Assembly (NCBI GenBank): GCA_902629575.1
Contig: CACORJ010000001.1
Location: 144,271-208,270, forward strand
DNA: 64,000 nucleotides
DNA from: an uncultured Pelagibacteraceae bacterium
Lineage (GTDB): Bacteria; Pseudomonadota; Alphaproteobacteria; Pelagibacterales; Pelagibacteraceae
Direction: 5' to 3'
The translations under genes were made by a program, and so were the position numbers. Position 1 is the stretch's first letter. Every line of letters begins with the position of its first letter. Shown here piece by piece: positions 53,174-63,021 of this stretch. A model generated the notes under the pieces. The model did no database searches, was not told the DNA's origin, and saw only the letters and a list, made by a program, of their open reading frames with translations.

Positions 53174-55711
53174 AGCGCCACAACAATGTTTATATTTTTT
53201 TCCTGAATTACAAATGCAAGGCTCATTTCTTCCAATTTTTTTGCTTTTATAACTTTGATCTTTTTTATTAATATTTTCTGTTAGATCATTTTTAGTTTGT
53301 TCAACAATCTTTAAGTTCATTAATACCGTAATATAATCAAATTTTAACTTTTCTAACAAACTAGAAAATAAATCAAATGCTTCTTTTTTATATTCAATTA
53401 AAGGATCTCTTTGACCATATGATCTTAAACCAACGACTTGTCTCAATTGTTCCAGATATTGTATATGTGATTTCCAATTAAAATCTATTGATTGTAACAA
53501 TATTCTTTTTTCTATTTCTTTAGATTGATCTTCACCTAAAATCTTTATTCTTTCTAACCTATTAAGATTAAACTGATTTTGTATTCTTTTTTTAAAATCC
53601 TTATCATCAAGAGATGTGATTTCTGTAAATAATTTTTCTTCTAAACTTTTTCCCATAAGTGATTTTAATTTTATTTCAAAATCGTTACTTTTAGGATTAG
53701 CTAATTTTTGAATTTTTAATTTTATCAAATCATCCAAGATTTCATTTAAAAAATCTTCTGAATAAAGAAAAATTTGATTACTATTCATTGCATTATCTCT
53801 TTGAGAAAAAATAACATGTCTTTGATCGTTTAAAACATTATCAAACTTGATAAGTGTTTTTCTGATATCAAAGTTTCTAGCTTCAACTTTTTGTTGAGCC
53901 CTTTCTAAAGCTTTATTAATCCAAGGATGATCAATACTTTCTCCATCTTTTAGACCTAGTTTTTGAAGAATATTATTCATGGACTCAGATCCAAATATTC
54001 TCATTAAGTCATCTTCTAGACTTACATAAAATATTGAACTTCCTTCATCTCCTTGTCTACCAGACCTTCCTCTTGCTTGATTATCAACTCTTCTAGACTC
54101 CATTCTTTCTGTACCAATTACAAATAAGCCACCCAGAGATTTAATTTTTTCTTTTTCTATTTTTAACTCTTCTTCTGGAATAGAACCTTTTTTTCCACCT
54201 AGTTGTATGTCAACTCCACGTCCTGAAATACTTGTAGTTATTATTACTGATCCTTTTTTACCGGCATTAGAAATAATCTCAGCTTCATTTTCATGATTTT
54301 TAGCATTTAGAATTACATGCTTAATTTTTTCTTTATTTAAAAGCTTCGAGTATATCTCAGATTTATTGATGCTTGATGTAAAAACTAATAAAGGCTGACC
54401 AATCTGATTACATTCTTTAATTTTTTTGATTATTGCAAAATTCTTTTCCTCTTCAGTTCTAAATATCTGATCATTAAAATCATTACGTATCATAGGATTG
54501 TTGGTTGGAATGACGACCACAGGTAAATTATAAATTTCATAAAATTCCTCTGACTCAGTTGCCGCAGTTCCAGTGCAACCAGAAATTTTTTTATATAGTT
54601 TAAAATAATTTTGATATGTAATAGATGCTAATGTTTGATTTTCTGCTTGAATTTCAATTTTTTCTTTTGCTTCTAAAGCTTGATGAAGTCCATCACCAAA
54701 ACGTCTACCTTCAAGAATTCTTCCAGTTAATTCGTCAATAATTTTTAAGCTATTATCTTTGATAATATAATCTTTACCTTTTTCAAATAAATGATTTGCT
54801 TTTAAAGCCTGATTAACGTGATGAACTAAAGCTAAATTTTGTGGATCATAAAAATTATTATTTTTAAGTATTCCTGCATTTGAAAAAATTTTTTCAACAC
54901 TATTAATGCCTTCATTAGTAAGTAAAATATTTTTATCTTTTTCATCTATCTCAAAGTCTTTTTTACTTAGTTGTTTCACCAGTCTATCAATAGCTAAATA
55001 TTGATTTGTTTTGTCCTCTGCTGCTCCTGAAATCACTAAGGGCGTTCTTGCTTCATCAATTAAACATGAGTCAATTTCATCGACGATGGAATAATTATGC
55101 TCTCTTTGTACTTTCTCATGTTTTGAGTATTTCATATTATCTCTTAAATAGTCAAAGCCTAACTCGCTATTTGTTGCATAAGTGATATCACAATCGTAAT
55201 TCTTCTTTCTCTCAAAATCATTTTGATCATTATTTATGTATCCTGAAGTTAATCCCAAAAGATTATAAATTTGACCCATGTCAAGTGAATCTCTTTTAGC
55301 TAAATAGTCATTTACAGTCACAACATGAACACCCTTTCCCTCCAGTGAGTTTAAGTAAGCTGATAATGCAATTGTTAATGTTTTTCCTTCACCCGTTCTC
55401 ATCTCAGCAATCTTGTTTTCATGAAGAACAATGCCGCCAATTAACTGAACGTCATAGTGACGTTCATTTCTAGACCTTTTAGAGGCTTCCCTAACTAAAG
55501 CAAAAGCATCAGGAAGAATTTGATCTAATGTTTCACCATTTTTAACTCTATTTTTTAATTCTTCTGTTTTTTTTGGAAAGTCCTCAATTTTAAGAATTTT
55601 ATATTTTTCCTCTAATAAATTTATATTTTTTACAGTTTTGCTAATTCTATCTAGTTCTTTCTGGTTTCCAGATTTGATAAATTTAGTTATATAGTTTAAA
55701 GGATTAAACAT
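53168..55711 (-). CDS. secA: Protein translocase ATPase SecA
   Basis: An 847-aa SecA, the ATPase that pushes preproteins through SecYEG. Visible parts are Walker A MRTGEGKT, the DEAD-type IVDEIDSCLIDEART, SGCTGTA, GRSGRQGDEGSSIFYVS, and the C-terminal zinc-binding NEPCICNSGKKYKHCCG (SecB/lipid-binding). Length is typical for alphaproteobacteria. It is divergent from argJ with 53 bp between starts. Confidence 0.97.
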   Translation of the reverse strand: MFNPLNYITKFIKSGNQKELDRISKTVKNINLLEEKYKILKIEDFPKKTEELKNRVKNGETLDQILPDAFALVREASKRSRNERHYDVQLIGGIVLHENKIAEMRTGEGKTLTIALSAYLNSLEGKGVHVVTVNDYLAKRDSLDMGQIYNLLGLTSGYINNDQNDFERKKNYDCDITYATNSELGFDYLRDNMKYSKHEKVQREHNYSIVDEIDSCLIDEARTPLVISGAAEDKTNQYLAIDRLVKQLSKKDFEIDEKDKNILLTNEGINSVEKIFSNAGILKNNNFYDPQNLALVHHVNQALKANHLFEKGKDYIIKDNSLKIIDELTGRILEGRRFGDGLHQALEAKEKIEIQAENQTLASITYQNYFKLYKKISGCTGTAATESEEFYEIYNLPVVVIPTNNPMIRNDFNDQIFRTEEEKNFAIIKKIKECNQIGQPLLVFTSSINKSEIYSKLLNKEKIKHVILNAKNHENEAEIISNAGKKGSVIITTSISGRGVDIQLGGKKGSIPEEELKIEKEKIKSLGGLFVIGTERMESRRVDNQARGRSGRQGDEGSSIFYVSLEDDLMRIFGSESMNNILQKLGLKDGESIDHPWINKALERAQQKVEARNFDIRKTLIKFDNVLNDQRHVIFSQRDNAMNSNQIFLYSEDFLNEILDDLIKLKIQKLANPKSNDFEIKLKSLMGKSLEEKLFTEITSLDDKDFKKRIQNQFNLNRLERIKILGEDQSKEIEKRILLQSIDFNWKSHIQYLEQLRQVVGLRSYGQRDPLIEYKKEAFDLFSSLLEKLKFDYITVLMNLKIVEQTKNDLTENINKKDQSYKSKKIGRNEPCICNSGKKYKHCCGAL

Positions 55712-55764
55712 TATTTTTTGATATATTGTTTTAATATAAGTATAAAATAGTCATTTTAAACAGT

Positions 55765-57066
55765 ATGGGAATAAATATACCGAATTTTTTATCTTCGAAA
55801 TCAAAAAATCGAAAAATGATTGATTTTCAGGATCTAGACCACTTGGACGGTTTGTCAATATCTGCTGTTAGTGCAAATTTATATAATTCTAATAGAGATG
55901 ATTTGGTTATGTTTTATTTTAGAGATGGTGCAAATCACGCCTCTATTTATACACAATCTAAAATTTTATCAGAAAATATAAAATGGAATTTAAGCCAAAA
56001 GCCTAAGAAAATTTATTCTTTAGTAGTGAACACTAGGAATGCTAATTCTTTTACTGGAGAACAAGGTTTTAAAAGTTTGCAAAATATTGCAGATACGATC
56101 TCTAAAGAGCTAAATGAAAAACAAAAAAATGATGAGGAAAATCCAGTTAAGATTAAACCGAAAAATATCTTGTTTGGCTGTACAGGGACTATAGGAGAGA
56201 CATTTCCATTTGAGAAAATTAACTCAAAAATTCCAGATCTTATTAAAAATATCAAATATACGCAAAATAAACTAATTTGGATGAAAGCTGCTCTTGGAAT
56301 AATGACTACAGATACTCGACCCAAAATGGCTATGGAAGAATGTTTTATTGGTAAAACTTTAGTAAAAATTTATGGAATTGCAAAAGGCTCGGGAATGATA
56401 TCCCCAAATATGGCAACAACTCTAGGCTATATTTTTACAGATGCAGACCTTCCAAACGATATACTAAAAAAATTATTAAAAAAAAATATTGAAAATACAT
56501 TTAATGCAATAAGTTGTGATGGTGATACTAGCACTAATGATATGGTTACAATTTTTTCAACGGGTAAAACTAACCATATTAAGATAAATAGTTTTACGGA
56601 TAAAAGATTAAATGATTTTGATCAGTCACTAAATAAAGTTTTATTAAATTTAGCAAAAAGAATTGTAGCAGATGGAGAAGGAGCAACTAAATTTATAACA
56701 ATAAATGTTTTTGACACGAAATCCGAATTAGATGCAAAAAAAATTGCTTTTTCAATTGCTAATTCTCCATTAGTTAAAACAGCTATATCTGGTGAGGATC
56801 CTAATTGGGGTAGAGTGATTATGGCGATCGGTAAATCAGATACTCAGATTATAGTAAATAAATTATCAATAAGATTTGGTAACATAAATGTAGTCCATAA
56901 AGGAAAATTACATAATTCATACAATGAGACTGATGCTGCGCAATATATGAAAAATGCTGATATTGAAATTAATGTAAATGTTGGGACTGGAAACAAAAAC
57001 TTTACTGTATATACTATGGATTTTACAAAAAAATATATAGAAATTAATGCAGACTACAGAAGTTAA
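55765..57066 (+). CDS. argJ: Glutamate N-acetyltransferase/ornithine acetyltransferase ArgJ
   Basis: A 433-aa Ntn-type enzyme that recycles acetyl between acetylornithine and glutamate in arginine synthesis. The self-cleavage site is in KGSGMISPNMATTLGYIFTDA (Thr after MA), with SCDGDTSTNDMV, VADGEGATKFI and SGEDPNWGRVIMAIGKS following. Length is normal. Together with argB, argD and argF elsewhere in the window it completes much of the acetyl-cycle route. Confidence 0.95.
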   Translation: MGINIPNFLSSKSKNRKMIDFQDLDHLDGLSISAVSANLYNSNRDDLVMFYFRDGANHASIYTQSKILSENIKWNLSQKPKKIYSLVVNTRNANSFTGEQGFKSLQNIADTISKELNEKQKNDEENPVKIKPKNILFGCTGTIGETFPFEKINSKIPDLIKNIKYTQNKLIWMKAALGIMTTDTRPKMAMEECFIGKTLVKIYGIAKGSGMISPNMATTLGYIFTDADLPNDILKKLLKKNIENTFNAISCDGDTSTNDMVTIFSTGKTNHIKINSFTDKRLNDFDQSLNKVLLNLAKRIVADGEGATKFITINVFDTKSELDAKKIAFSIANSPLVKTAISGEDPNWGRVIMAIGKSDTQIIVNKLSIRFGNINVVHKGKLHNSYNETDAAQYMKNADIEINVNVGTGNKNFTVYTMDFTKKYIEINADYRS

Positions 57067-57104
57067 TATATTGAATTTTATAAAATGACCACCATATCAG
57101 CTTA

Positions 57105-57533
57105 ATGATAAAGTATAGTTTAGTATGTAAAGATTGTGAATTAATTTTCGAAAGTTGGTTTTCAAGCTCAAAAGAATATGAAAAATTGAAAAAGAAAAAT
57201 TTCTTGAATTGTCACAGTTGTAATTCATTACGCATAGAAAAAAATTTAATGGCGCCAAGCTTAGTAAGCAAGAGTTCTAATTCGGAAATTAGTAAAAATA
57301 TAGAAAAATTTAATAGCATCAAAAAAACAATTTCTGAATATCAAAAATTTATTAAAAATAATTTTGAGTATGTTGGTAAAAATTTTGCCTATGAAGCGAG
57401 ATCTATACATTATGGTGGAAAAAAAAAAAAGAAAGGTATCTACGGCACAGCTTCAAAACAAGATTTAAAAGAGCTGAAAGAAGAGGGAATTAACACGCAA
57501 ATGATTCCTTGGGTAGAAGATAAAAATAACTAA
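57105..57533 (+). CDS. DUF1178 family zinc-ribbon protein
   Basis: A 142-aa protein of the alphaproteobacterial DUF1178 family. It shows MIKYSLVCKDCELIFESWFSSS and NCHSCNS, which form a Cys4-type ribbon (C9, C12 and a later CxxC), then a C-terminal half with VGKNFAYEARSIHYG. Function is unknown. It ends inside convergent ubiG (4-bp overlap). Confidence 0.88.
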   Translation: MIKYSLVCKDCELIFESWFSSSKEYEKLKKKNFLNCHSCNSLRIEKNLMAPSLVSKSSNSEISKNIEKFNSIKKTISEYQKFIKNNFEYVGKNFAYEARSIHYGGKKKKKGIYGTASKQDLKELKEEGINTQMIPWVEDKNN

Positions 57534-58261
57534 TTCTTGATAAATTTAGCAATGTAATTTACTGATTTATCTTCACTAATACTCCATTGATCTGTCAATA
57601 TATTAAATTTCATTCCATCAACTTTATCTAAATTCAAATTATTTTTTTTTTGTAAAGATATTAGTTCCTCTGGTTTTAAAAACTTTTCCCATTCATGAGT
57701 TCCAATTGGTAACCAACGTAAAACATATTCCGCACCAATTATGCCAAAAATATATGATTTTAGAGTTTTATTTAACGTTGCAACAAACATTATGCCATTT
57801 TTTTTTAAGAGTTTACCACATGAACCCAAAAAAAAATCTACATCATTGACGTGCTCTACAATTTCCATATTTAAAATAACATCAAATTTTTCATTTGTTT
57901 CTAGTTTTTCTGGTGATGAACATAAATATCTTATTTTAAGATTATTTTTTTTTGAATGAAGTTTTGCAACTTTAATATTTTTTTCTGATGCATCAATTCC
58001 TGTAACATCAGCACCAAGTCTACACATTGGTTCAGATAATAAACCTCCTCCACAACCTATATCCAAAATTTTAATATTTTTTAATGGAGATTTTGATTTT
58101 TTCAATTTGAACGTTTCAATTATATTTTCTTTAATATAGGAAATTCTAATAGGATTAAATTTGTGTAAAGGTTTGAATTTACCCTCAGGATCCCACCATT
58201 CCTCTGCAATTTTAGAAAATTTTTCAATTTCCTTAGAATTTATTGTATTCAAAGTATTCAT
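57530..58261 (-). CDS. ubiG: Ubiquinone biosynthesis O-methyltransferase UbiG
   Basis: A 243-aa class I AdoMet methyltransferase. UbiG signatures are EKFSKIAEEWWDPEGKFKPLHKFNPIRISYI, motif I LDIGCGGGLLSEPM, VTGIDASEKNI, and WLPIGTHEWEKFLKPEEL. It performs both O-methylations in ubiquinone synthesis. The gene stands alone on the minus strand, divergent from lysC. Confidence 0.95.
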   Translation of the reverse strand: MNTLNTINSKEIEKFSKIAEEWWDPEGKFKPLHKFNPIRISYIKENIIETFKLKKSKSPLKNIKILDIGCGGGLLSEPMCRLGADVTGIDASEKNIKVAKLHSKKNNLKIRYLCSSPEKLETNEKFDVILNMEIVEHVNDVDFFLGSCGKLLKKNGIMFVATLNKTLKSYIFGIIGAEYVLRWLPIGTHEWEKFLKPEELISLQKKNNLNLDKVDGMKFNILTDQWSISEDKSVNYIAKFIKN

Positions 58262-58330
58262 TTATTTGACATAACAATTAAGATGCATTTTATCAAATAT
58301 TAATTAAATTAAGCTTTTTTATAAAAAACG

Positions 58331-59548
58331 ATGAAGACAATAGTACTTAAATTTGGTGGAACTTCTGTAGGATCTATAGAGAGAATTAAAAAAGTCACAA
58401 AAATCATTTTAAAATATAAAAAAAAAAAGAATAGAGTTATCGTGGTGTCCTCTGCAATGAGTGGAGTAACTAATGAATTGATAAAAAAATCAAAATTGAT
58501 AAGTGGAAATTTTGATAAGGCAGAGTACGATGCTCTTGTATCTACTGGGGAACAAGCAGCATGTGCTTTAATTGCTGGAAGACTAAATCATTCAGGCTTT
58601 AAAGCAAGGTCATGGATGTCTTGGCAAGTGCCAATTATTACAAAAGGTCCTCATAATAGCTCTAGAATAGAAAAAGTTTTTCTGAGAAATTTACTAAAAT
58701 ATTTAAGATCTGGTGGAATTCCTGTGATAACTGGTTTTCAAGGAATAAATAATCTTAATAGAATTACTACGATTGGAAGAAGTGGATCAGATGCTTCTGC
58801 TATAATGATTGCTAAGTTTTTTAAAGCCGATGAGTGTATAATATATACTGATGTTGAAGGAGTTTATACAACTGATCCACGGATCAATAAAAAAGCAAAA
58901 AAGATAAAAAAAATTGAGTATGATGAAATGTTAGAAATGTCCTCATTAGGATCTAAAGTAATGCAACCCACATCGGTCCAGGATGCTAAAATTAACGATA
59001 TAGAAATTAGGGTTAAATCTTCGTTCACTAATAAATCGGGGACATTAATTACAAAAAAATTTAAAAAGAAAAATATTAATAATGAGATAATAACAGGGAT
59101 TTCTTTTACAAAAAATGATGCAAAAATTACTATAGCAGGTGTAAAGGATAAACCAGGAGTAGCAGCATATATATTTGAACCATTATCTAAAAATTTTATT
59201 AATGTAGATATGGTTGTTCAAAATATTTCATTAGATGGAAAGGAAACAGACTTAACATTTACAATAAGATCTGAGGATGTCAAAAAGACTGAGAAAATAA
59301 TCAGAGAAAATAAAAATATATCATTTAGAAAGTTATCTTTTGACACGAACTTAGCTAAAATATCGATTATTGGCGTAGGAATGATTACAACTCCAGGAAT
59401 AACTTATAGAATGTTTAAAGCGTTAGCTTCAAAGAAAATAAATATAATGGTAATATCAACTTCTGAAATAAAAATTTCTGTTTTAATTTCATCAAGTTTA
59501 TTAAAGAAAGCTGTAGCTGTTTTGCATAATGAATTTAATTTAGATTGA
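58331..59548 (+). CDS. lysC: Aspartate kinase LysC
   Basis: A 405-aa aspartokinase, first enzyme of the lysine/threonine/methionine branch. The kinase part has VLKFGGTSVGSIERI, STGEQAACALIAGRL, RSGSDASA and VYTTDPRI. Two C-terminal ACT domains follow (about 265-405; GVKDKPGVAAYIFEPLS and GVGMITTPGITYRMFKALA), so feedback inhibition is expected. It precedes ispG by 3 bp and heads a lysC-ispG-prfA-prmC group. Confidence 0.96.
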   Translation: MKTIVLKFGGTSVGSIERIKKVTKIILKYKKKKNRVIVVSSAMSGVTNELIKKSKLISGNFDKAEYDALVSTGEQAACALIAGRLNHSGFKARSWMSWQVPIITKGPHNSSRIEKVFLRNLLKYLRSGGIPVITGFQGINNLNRITTIGRSGSDASAIMIAKFFKADECIIYTDVEGVYTTDPRINKKAKKIKKIEYDEMLEMSSLGSKVMQPTSVQDAKINDIEIRVKSSFTNKSGTLITKKFKKKNINNEIITGISFTKNDAKITIAGVKDKPGVAAYIFEPLSKNFINVDMVVQNISLDGKETDLTFTIRSEDVKKTEKIIRENKNISFRKLSFDTNLAKISIIGVGMITTPGITYRMFKALASKKINIMVISTSEIKISVLISSSLLKKAVAVLHNEFNLD

Positions 59549-59551
59549 AAT

Positions 59552-60649
59552 ATGAACATTAGACCTTTTAGAGAAATTAAACGGAGAAAAACTAGAGTAA
59601 TAAGTGTCGGAAACATAAAAATTGGTGGTGATAATCCCATATCTGTTCAATCAATGACTAACACGTTAACCACAGATATTAGAGCCACTATAAATCAAAT
59701 AAATGACATTGCAAAAGAAGGTGCTGATATTGTAAGAGTTTCTTGTCCAGATAAAGATTCTACATTCGCACTCAAAGAAATTGTAAAACACGTTCCATTA
59801 CCAATAGTAGCAGATATCCATTTCCATTATAAAAGAGCAATTGAAGCTGCAGAGAACGGAGCAAAATGTTTAAGAATTAATCCTGGCAATATAGGTGATA
59901 AGAAAAAGATTTATGAAGTTTTAAGTGCCGCAAAAAATAATAATTGTTCGGTAAGAATAGGTGTTAATGCTGGATCTTTAGAAAGAGATATATTAGAAAA
60001 ATTTAAAGAGCCATGTCCTGAGGCTTTAGTAGAAAGTGCGCTTAGAAATATTAAAATTTTAGAGGATCAAGATTTTTTTAATTTTAAGGTAAGTGTTAAA
60101 TCTTCAGATGTTTTCTTGTCAATTGCTGCATATCGTCAACTTTCAAAAGTAACCGATTATCCTTTACACCTTGGAATTACTGAAGCGGGAAGTTTTGTTT
60201 CGGGAAGCATTAAATCATCAATAGGCCTAGGATCTCTTTTAATGGATGGTATAGGCGACACTATAAGAATTTCCTTATCAGACGACCCACCACAAGAAAT
60301 AAAGATTGGTAATGAAATTTTAAAATCGTTAAATTTAAGAAATAGAGGAGTAAAAATCATATCTTGTCCTTCATGTGCAAGACAAGCTTTTAAAGTTATA
60401 GATACAGTGAAAATTCTTGAAGAAAAATTATCTCACATCAAAACACCAGTCACTTTATCTATTATTGGATGTGTTGTTAATGGTCCTGGAGAGGCAGCTA
60501 TGACAGATATTGGTATTACAGGGGGTGGGAAAGGTAATAATATGCTCTATTTATCAGGTATTCAATCCAAAAAGGTTTTAACCGATGATATAATTGAAAA
60601 AGTTGTATACGAGGTTGAAAAAAAAGCGTCCGAATTAGAAAATAAATAA
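59552..60649 (+). CDS. ispG: 4-hydroxy-3-methylbut-2-enyl diphosphate synthase IspG
   Basis: A 365-aa [4Fe-4S] enzyme of the MEP isoprenoid pathway. The TIM-barrel part has [20 protein letters not shown] and [15 protein letters not shown]. The C-terminal cluster ligands appear in [10 protein letters not shown] and [10 protein letters not shown]. Length is right for the short bacterial form. It is directly followed by prfA. Confidence 0.96.
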   Translation: MNIRPFREIKRRKTRVISVGNIKIGGDNPISVQSMTNTLTTDIRATINQINDIAKEGADIVRVSCPDKDSTFALKEIVKHVPLPIVADIHFHYKRAIEAAENGAKCLRINPGNIGDKKKIYEVLSAAKNNNCSVRIGVNAGSLERDILEKFKEPCPEALVESALRNIKILEDQDFFNFKVSVKSSDVFLSIAAYRQLSKVTDYPLHLGITEAGSFVSGSIKSSIGLGSLLMDGIGDTIRISLSDDPPQEIKIGNEILKSLNLRNRGVKIISCPSCARQAFKVIDTVKILEEKLSHIKTPVTLSIIGCVVNGPGEAAMTDIGITGGGKGNNMLYLSGIQSKKVLTDDIIEKVVYEVEKKASELENK

Positions 60650-61723
60650 ATGATCCCATTAAAAACAATTGAAGACCTTATAGGTAAGCATTCATTATTA
60701 GAAAAAGAATTATCTTCAGGATCTACTGATAAAAAAAATTTTGCAGAAAAGTCAAAAGAATATTCTGACCTTAATGAGATTATAGATAATGCCAAAAGGT
60801 ATGTGTCTTTTGATAGTAATAAAATAGAGCTTCAAAAAATTCTCGATGATAAAAATTCAGACGAGGAGCTTAGGAAAATGGCAGAAGCAGAATTAACAGA
60901 TCTTAATATTGAGAATGAAAAAAATGAAAAAAGATTAAAATTATTTTTATTACCCAAAGATGAAGCAGATCAAAAAAATGCTATTATAGAAATTAGAGCT
61001 GGTACTGGAGGATTAGAGGCAAGTTTATTTGCTGCTGACTTATTCAAGATGTATGAAAAAGTAAGTCATAAAAAGAAATGGTCTGTAGAATTAATTTCTA
61101 TTTCTAGAAGTGAAGCTGGTGGTTTAAAAGAAGTAATTGCATCGATAAAAGGTAAAAATATTTATTCAACTCTAAAATATGAAAGTGGTGTCCACAGAGT
61201 TCAAAGAGTCCCCGACACTGAGACACAAGGAAGAGTTCATACCTCTGCAGCAACCGTTGCAGTTTTACCAGAAGCAGAGGAAGTTGATTTAAAGATTAAT
61301 GAAACAGATTTAAGAATAGATGTTTTTCGAGCAGGCGGTCCTGGAGGGCAGTCAGTTAATACAACTGACAGTGCAGTAAGAATTACACATATTCCAACTG
61401 GTATATCAGTATCTCAGCAAGATGAGAAGTCTCAACATAAAAATAAAGCTAAAGGTTTAAAAATCTTAAGAGCACGGTTGTATGAATTAGAGAGATCTAG
61501 AATAGATCAAGAGAGATCTAAAGATAGAAAAAACAAAATAGGAACAGGAGATAGATCTGAAAGAATAAGAACTTATAATTTTCCTCAAGGAAGGGTAACT
61601 GACCATAGAATTAATCTTACAATTCATAAATTAGAGGAATTTTTGGAAGGAGAGGCTTTTGATGAAATGATTGAGTCTTTAACTTTACAAGCACAAGAAG
61701 AAAGTCTTAATAATTTAATTTAA
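60650..61723 (+). CDS. prfA: Peptide chain release factor 1
   Basis: A 357-aa RF1 that recognises UAA/UAG and triggers peptidyl-tRNA hydrolysis. The peptidyl-transferase-centre motif GGQ sits in [22 protein letters not shown], and [30 protein letters not shown] precedes it. It adjoins prmC, whose product methylates the GGQ glutamine. Confidence 0.97.
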   Translation: MIPLKTIEDLIGKHSLLEKELSSGSTDKKNFAEKSKEYSDLNEIIDNAKRYVSFDSNKIELQKILDDKNSDEELRKMAEAELTDLNIENEKNEKRLKLFLLPKDEADQKNAIIEIRAGTGGLEASLFAADLFKMYEKVSHKKKWSVELISISRSEAGGLKEVIASIKGKNIYSTLKYESGVHRVQRVPDTETQGRVHTSAATVAVLPEAEEVDLKINETDLRIDVFRAGGPGGQSVNTTDSAVRITHIPTGISVSQQDEKSQHKNKAKGLKILRARLYELERSRIDQERSKDRKNKIGTGDRSERIRTYNFPQGRVTDHRINLTIHKLEEFLEGEAFDEMIESLTLQAQEESLNNLI

Positions 61724-61731
61724 TTATCGCC

Positions 61732-62574
61732 ATGGAAATAGAAATAGCTTTTAAAAATGCATATCAAAAACTTAAAAATAATAAGATTAAATCTGCATCA
61801 ATTGATAGCGAAATTTTATTATCAAAAGCTATTAATAAAAGTAGAGAATTTATAATTTTAAACTCTAAATATAATATTTCTAATGACGAGTATGTAAGAT
61901 ATGAAGAAATGATAAATCAACGGCTAAGAGGAAAACCTATATCTTACTTAACAGGTAAAAAGTTTTTTTGGAAATATGAATTTTTTATTAACGAAGATGT
62001 ATTAATTCCTCGACCTGACTCTGAAATAATTATAGAAGAAGTATTAAGAATTTATAAAAAAAAAAAGAAAATAAACTTTCTTGATATAGGATTTGGTTCA
62101 GGATCCATTTTAATCTCAATACTTAAGGAAAGAAATGATTTCAGAGCAACAGGTATTGATATTAGTAGTGGTGCACTAAAAGTATGTAAAATCAATGTAA
62201 ATAAATTATGTGTTTCTAATAGGGTAAAATTAATTAAATCAGATATTGACAAATTCTTTATTGGGAAATATGATTTAATAATATCTAATCCTCCTTATAT
62301 AAAAAAATTAGATTTAAAGTATTTGGATAAAGATATAATAAACTTTGAGCCAGAAATTGCTCTTAACGGTGGATTAGATGGTATATCAGAAATCAGAAAA
62401 ATTATTAAAAAGTCATCTGAACTGATTAAAAATGGTGGAAAATTAATTTTAGAAATTGCATATAACCAAAAAAAAGAGGTTAAAAAATTATTAAAAAATA
62501 ATAGCTTTTATGTTAATTCGGTTGTTAAAGATCTTGCGAATAACGATCGATGTATAATCAGCACTAAGATATAA
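61732..62574 (+). CDS. prmC: Release factor glutamine methyltransferase PrmC
   Basis: A 280-aa AdoMet enzyme that methylates the GGQ Gln of release factors. The N-terminal helical domain is followed by FFINEDVLIPRPDSE, FLDIGFGSGSILISIL (motif I) and the NPPY motif (DLIISNPPYIKK). It follows prfA by 8 bp, matching the enzyme-substrate pairing. Confidence 0.95.
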   Translation: MEIEIAFKNAYQKLKNNKIKSASIDSEILLSKAINKSREFIILNSKYNISNDEYVRYEEMINQRLRGKPISYLTGKKFFWKYEFFINEDVLIPRPDSEIIIEEVLRIYKKKKKINFLDIGFGSGSILISILKERNDFRATGIDISSGALKVCKINVNKLCVSNRVKLIKSDIDKFFIGKYDLIISNPPYIKKLDLKYLDKDIINFEPEIALNGGLDGISEIRKIIKKSSELIKNGGKLILEIAYNQKKEVKKLLKNNSFYVNSVVKDLANNDRCIISTKI

Positions 62575-62583
62575 AGATTACTT

Positions 62584-63021
62584 ATGGTTACATTTAGAAA
62601 TAACAATAATAGAAGAAATAGTTATAGAAGAAATGACCGAAATTTTAAATCAAATGGTGATAGACCTAAATACGGAGCAAATTTCTCAAGTAATGATAAT
62701 TTTCAAAGAAAGATACCTGGTAGAAATAATCACAACGCCTCAAAACTAATCGAAAAATACAATAATTTAGCAAGAGAGGCTTTATCGACTGGTGACAAGA
62801 TTCTTTCAGAAAATTACTTTCAACATGCAGATCATTTTACAAGAATTTTAAGTGATCAAGAAAATTTTAGAAAATCAAAAATTTCTACGGAAACTAATGA
62901 AAATAAGAATGTTAATGTGGATAATGTAGTTGATGAAAATTTAAGTGAAGAAAAATTAAAAGAAAAAATTGTAAAAAATAAAGATGAGGAAATTGAAACT
63001 AAATTTGTTATCTCAAAATAA
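62584..63021 (+). CDS. DUF4167 family protein
   Basis: A 145-aa protein with an Asn/Arg/Gly-rich, disordered N-terminus (FRNNNNRRNSYRRNDRNF) followed by the conserved core SKLIEKYNNLAREALSTGDKILSENYFQHADHFTRIL, which defines DUF4167. The C-terminus is acidic and low-complexity. The family may bind RNA, but function is unknown. It follows prmC by 9 bp and abuts the M23 gene end to end. Confidence 0.85.
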   Translation: MVTFRNNNNRRNSYRRNDRNFKSNGDRPKYGANFSSNDNFQRKIPGRNNHNASKLIEKYNNLAREALSTGDKILSENYFQHADHFTRILSDQENFRKSKISTETNENKNVNVDNVVDENLSEEKLKEKIVKNKDEEIETKFVISK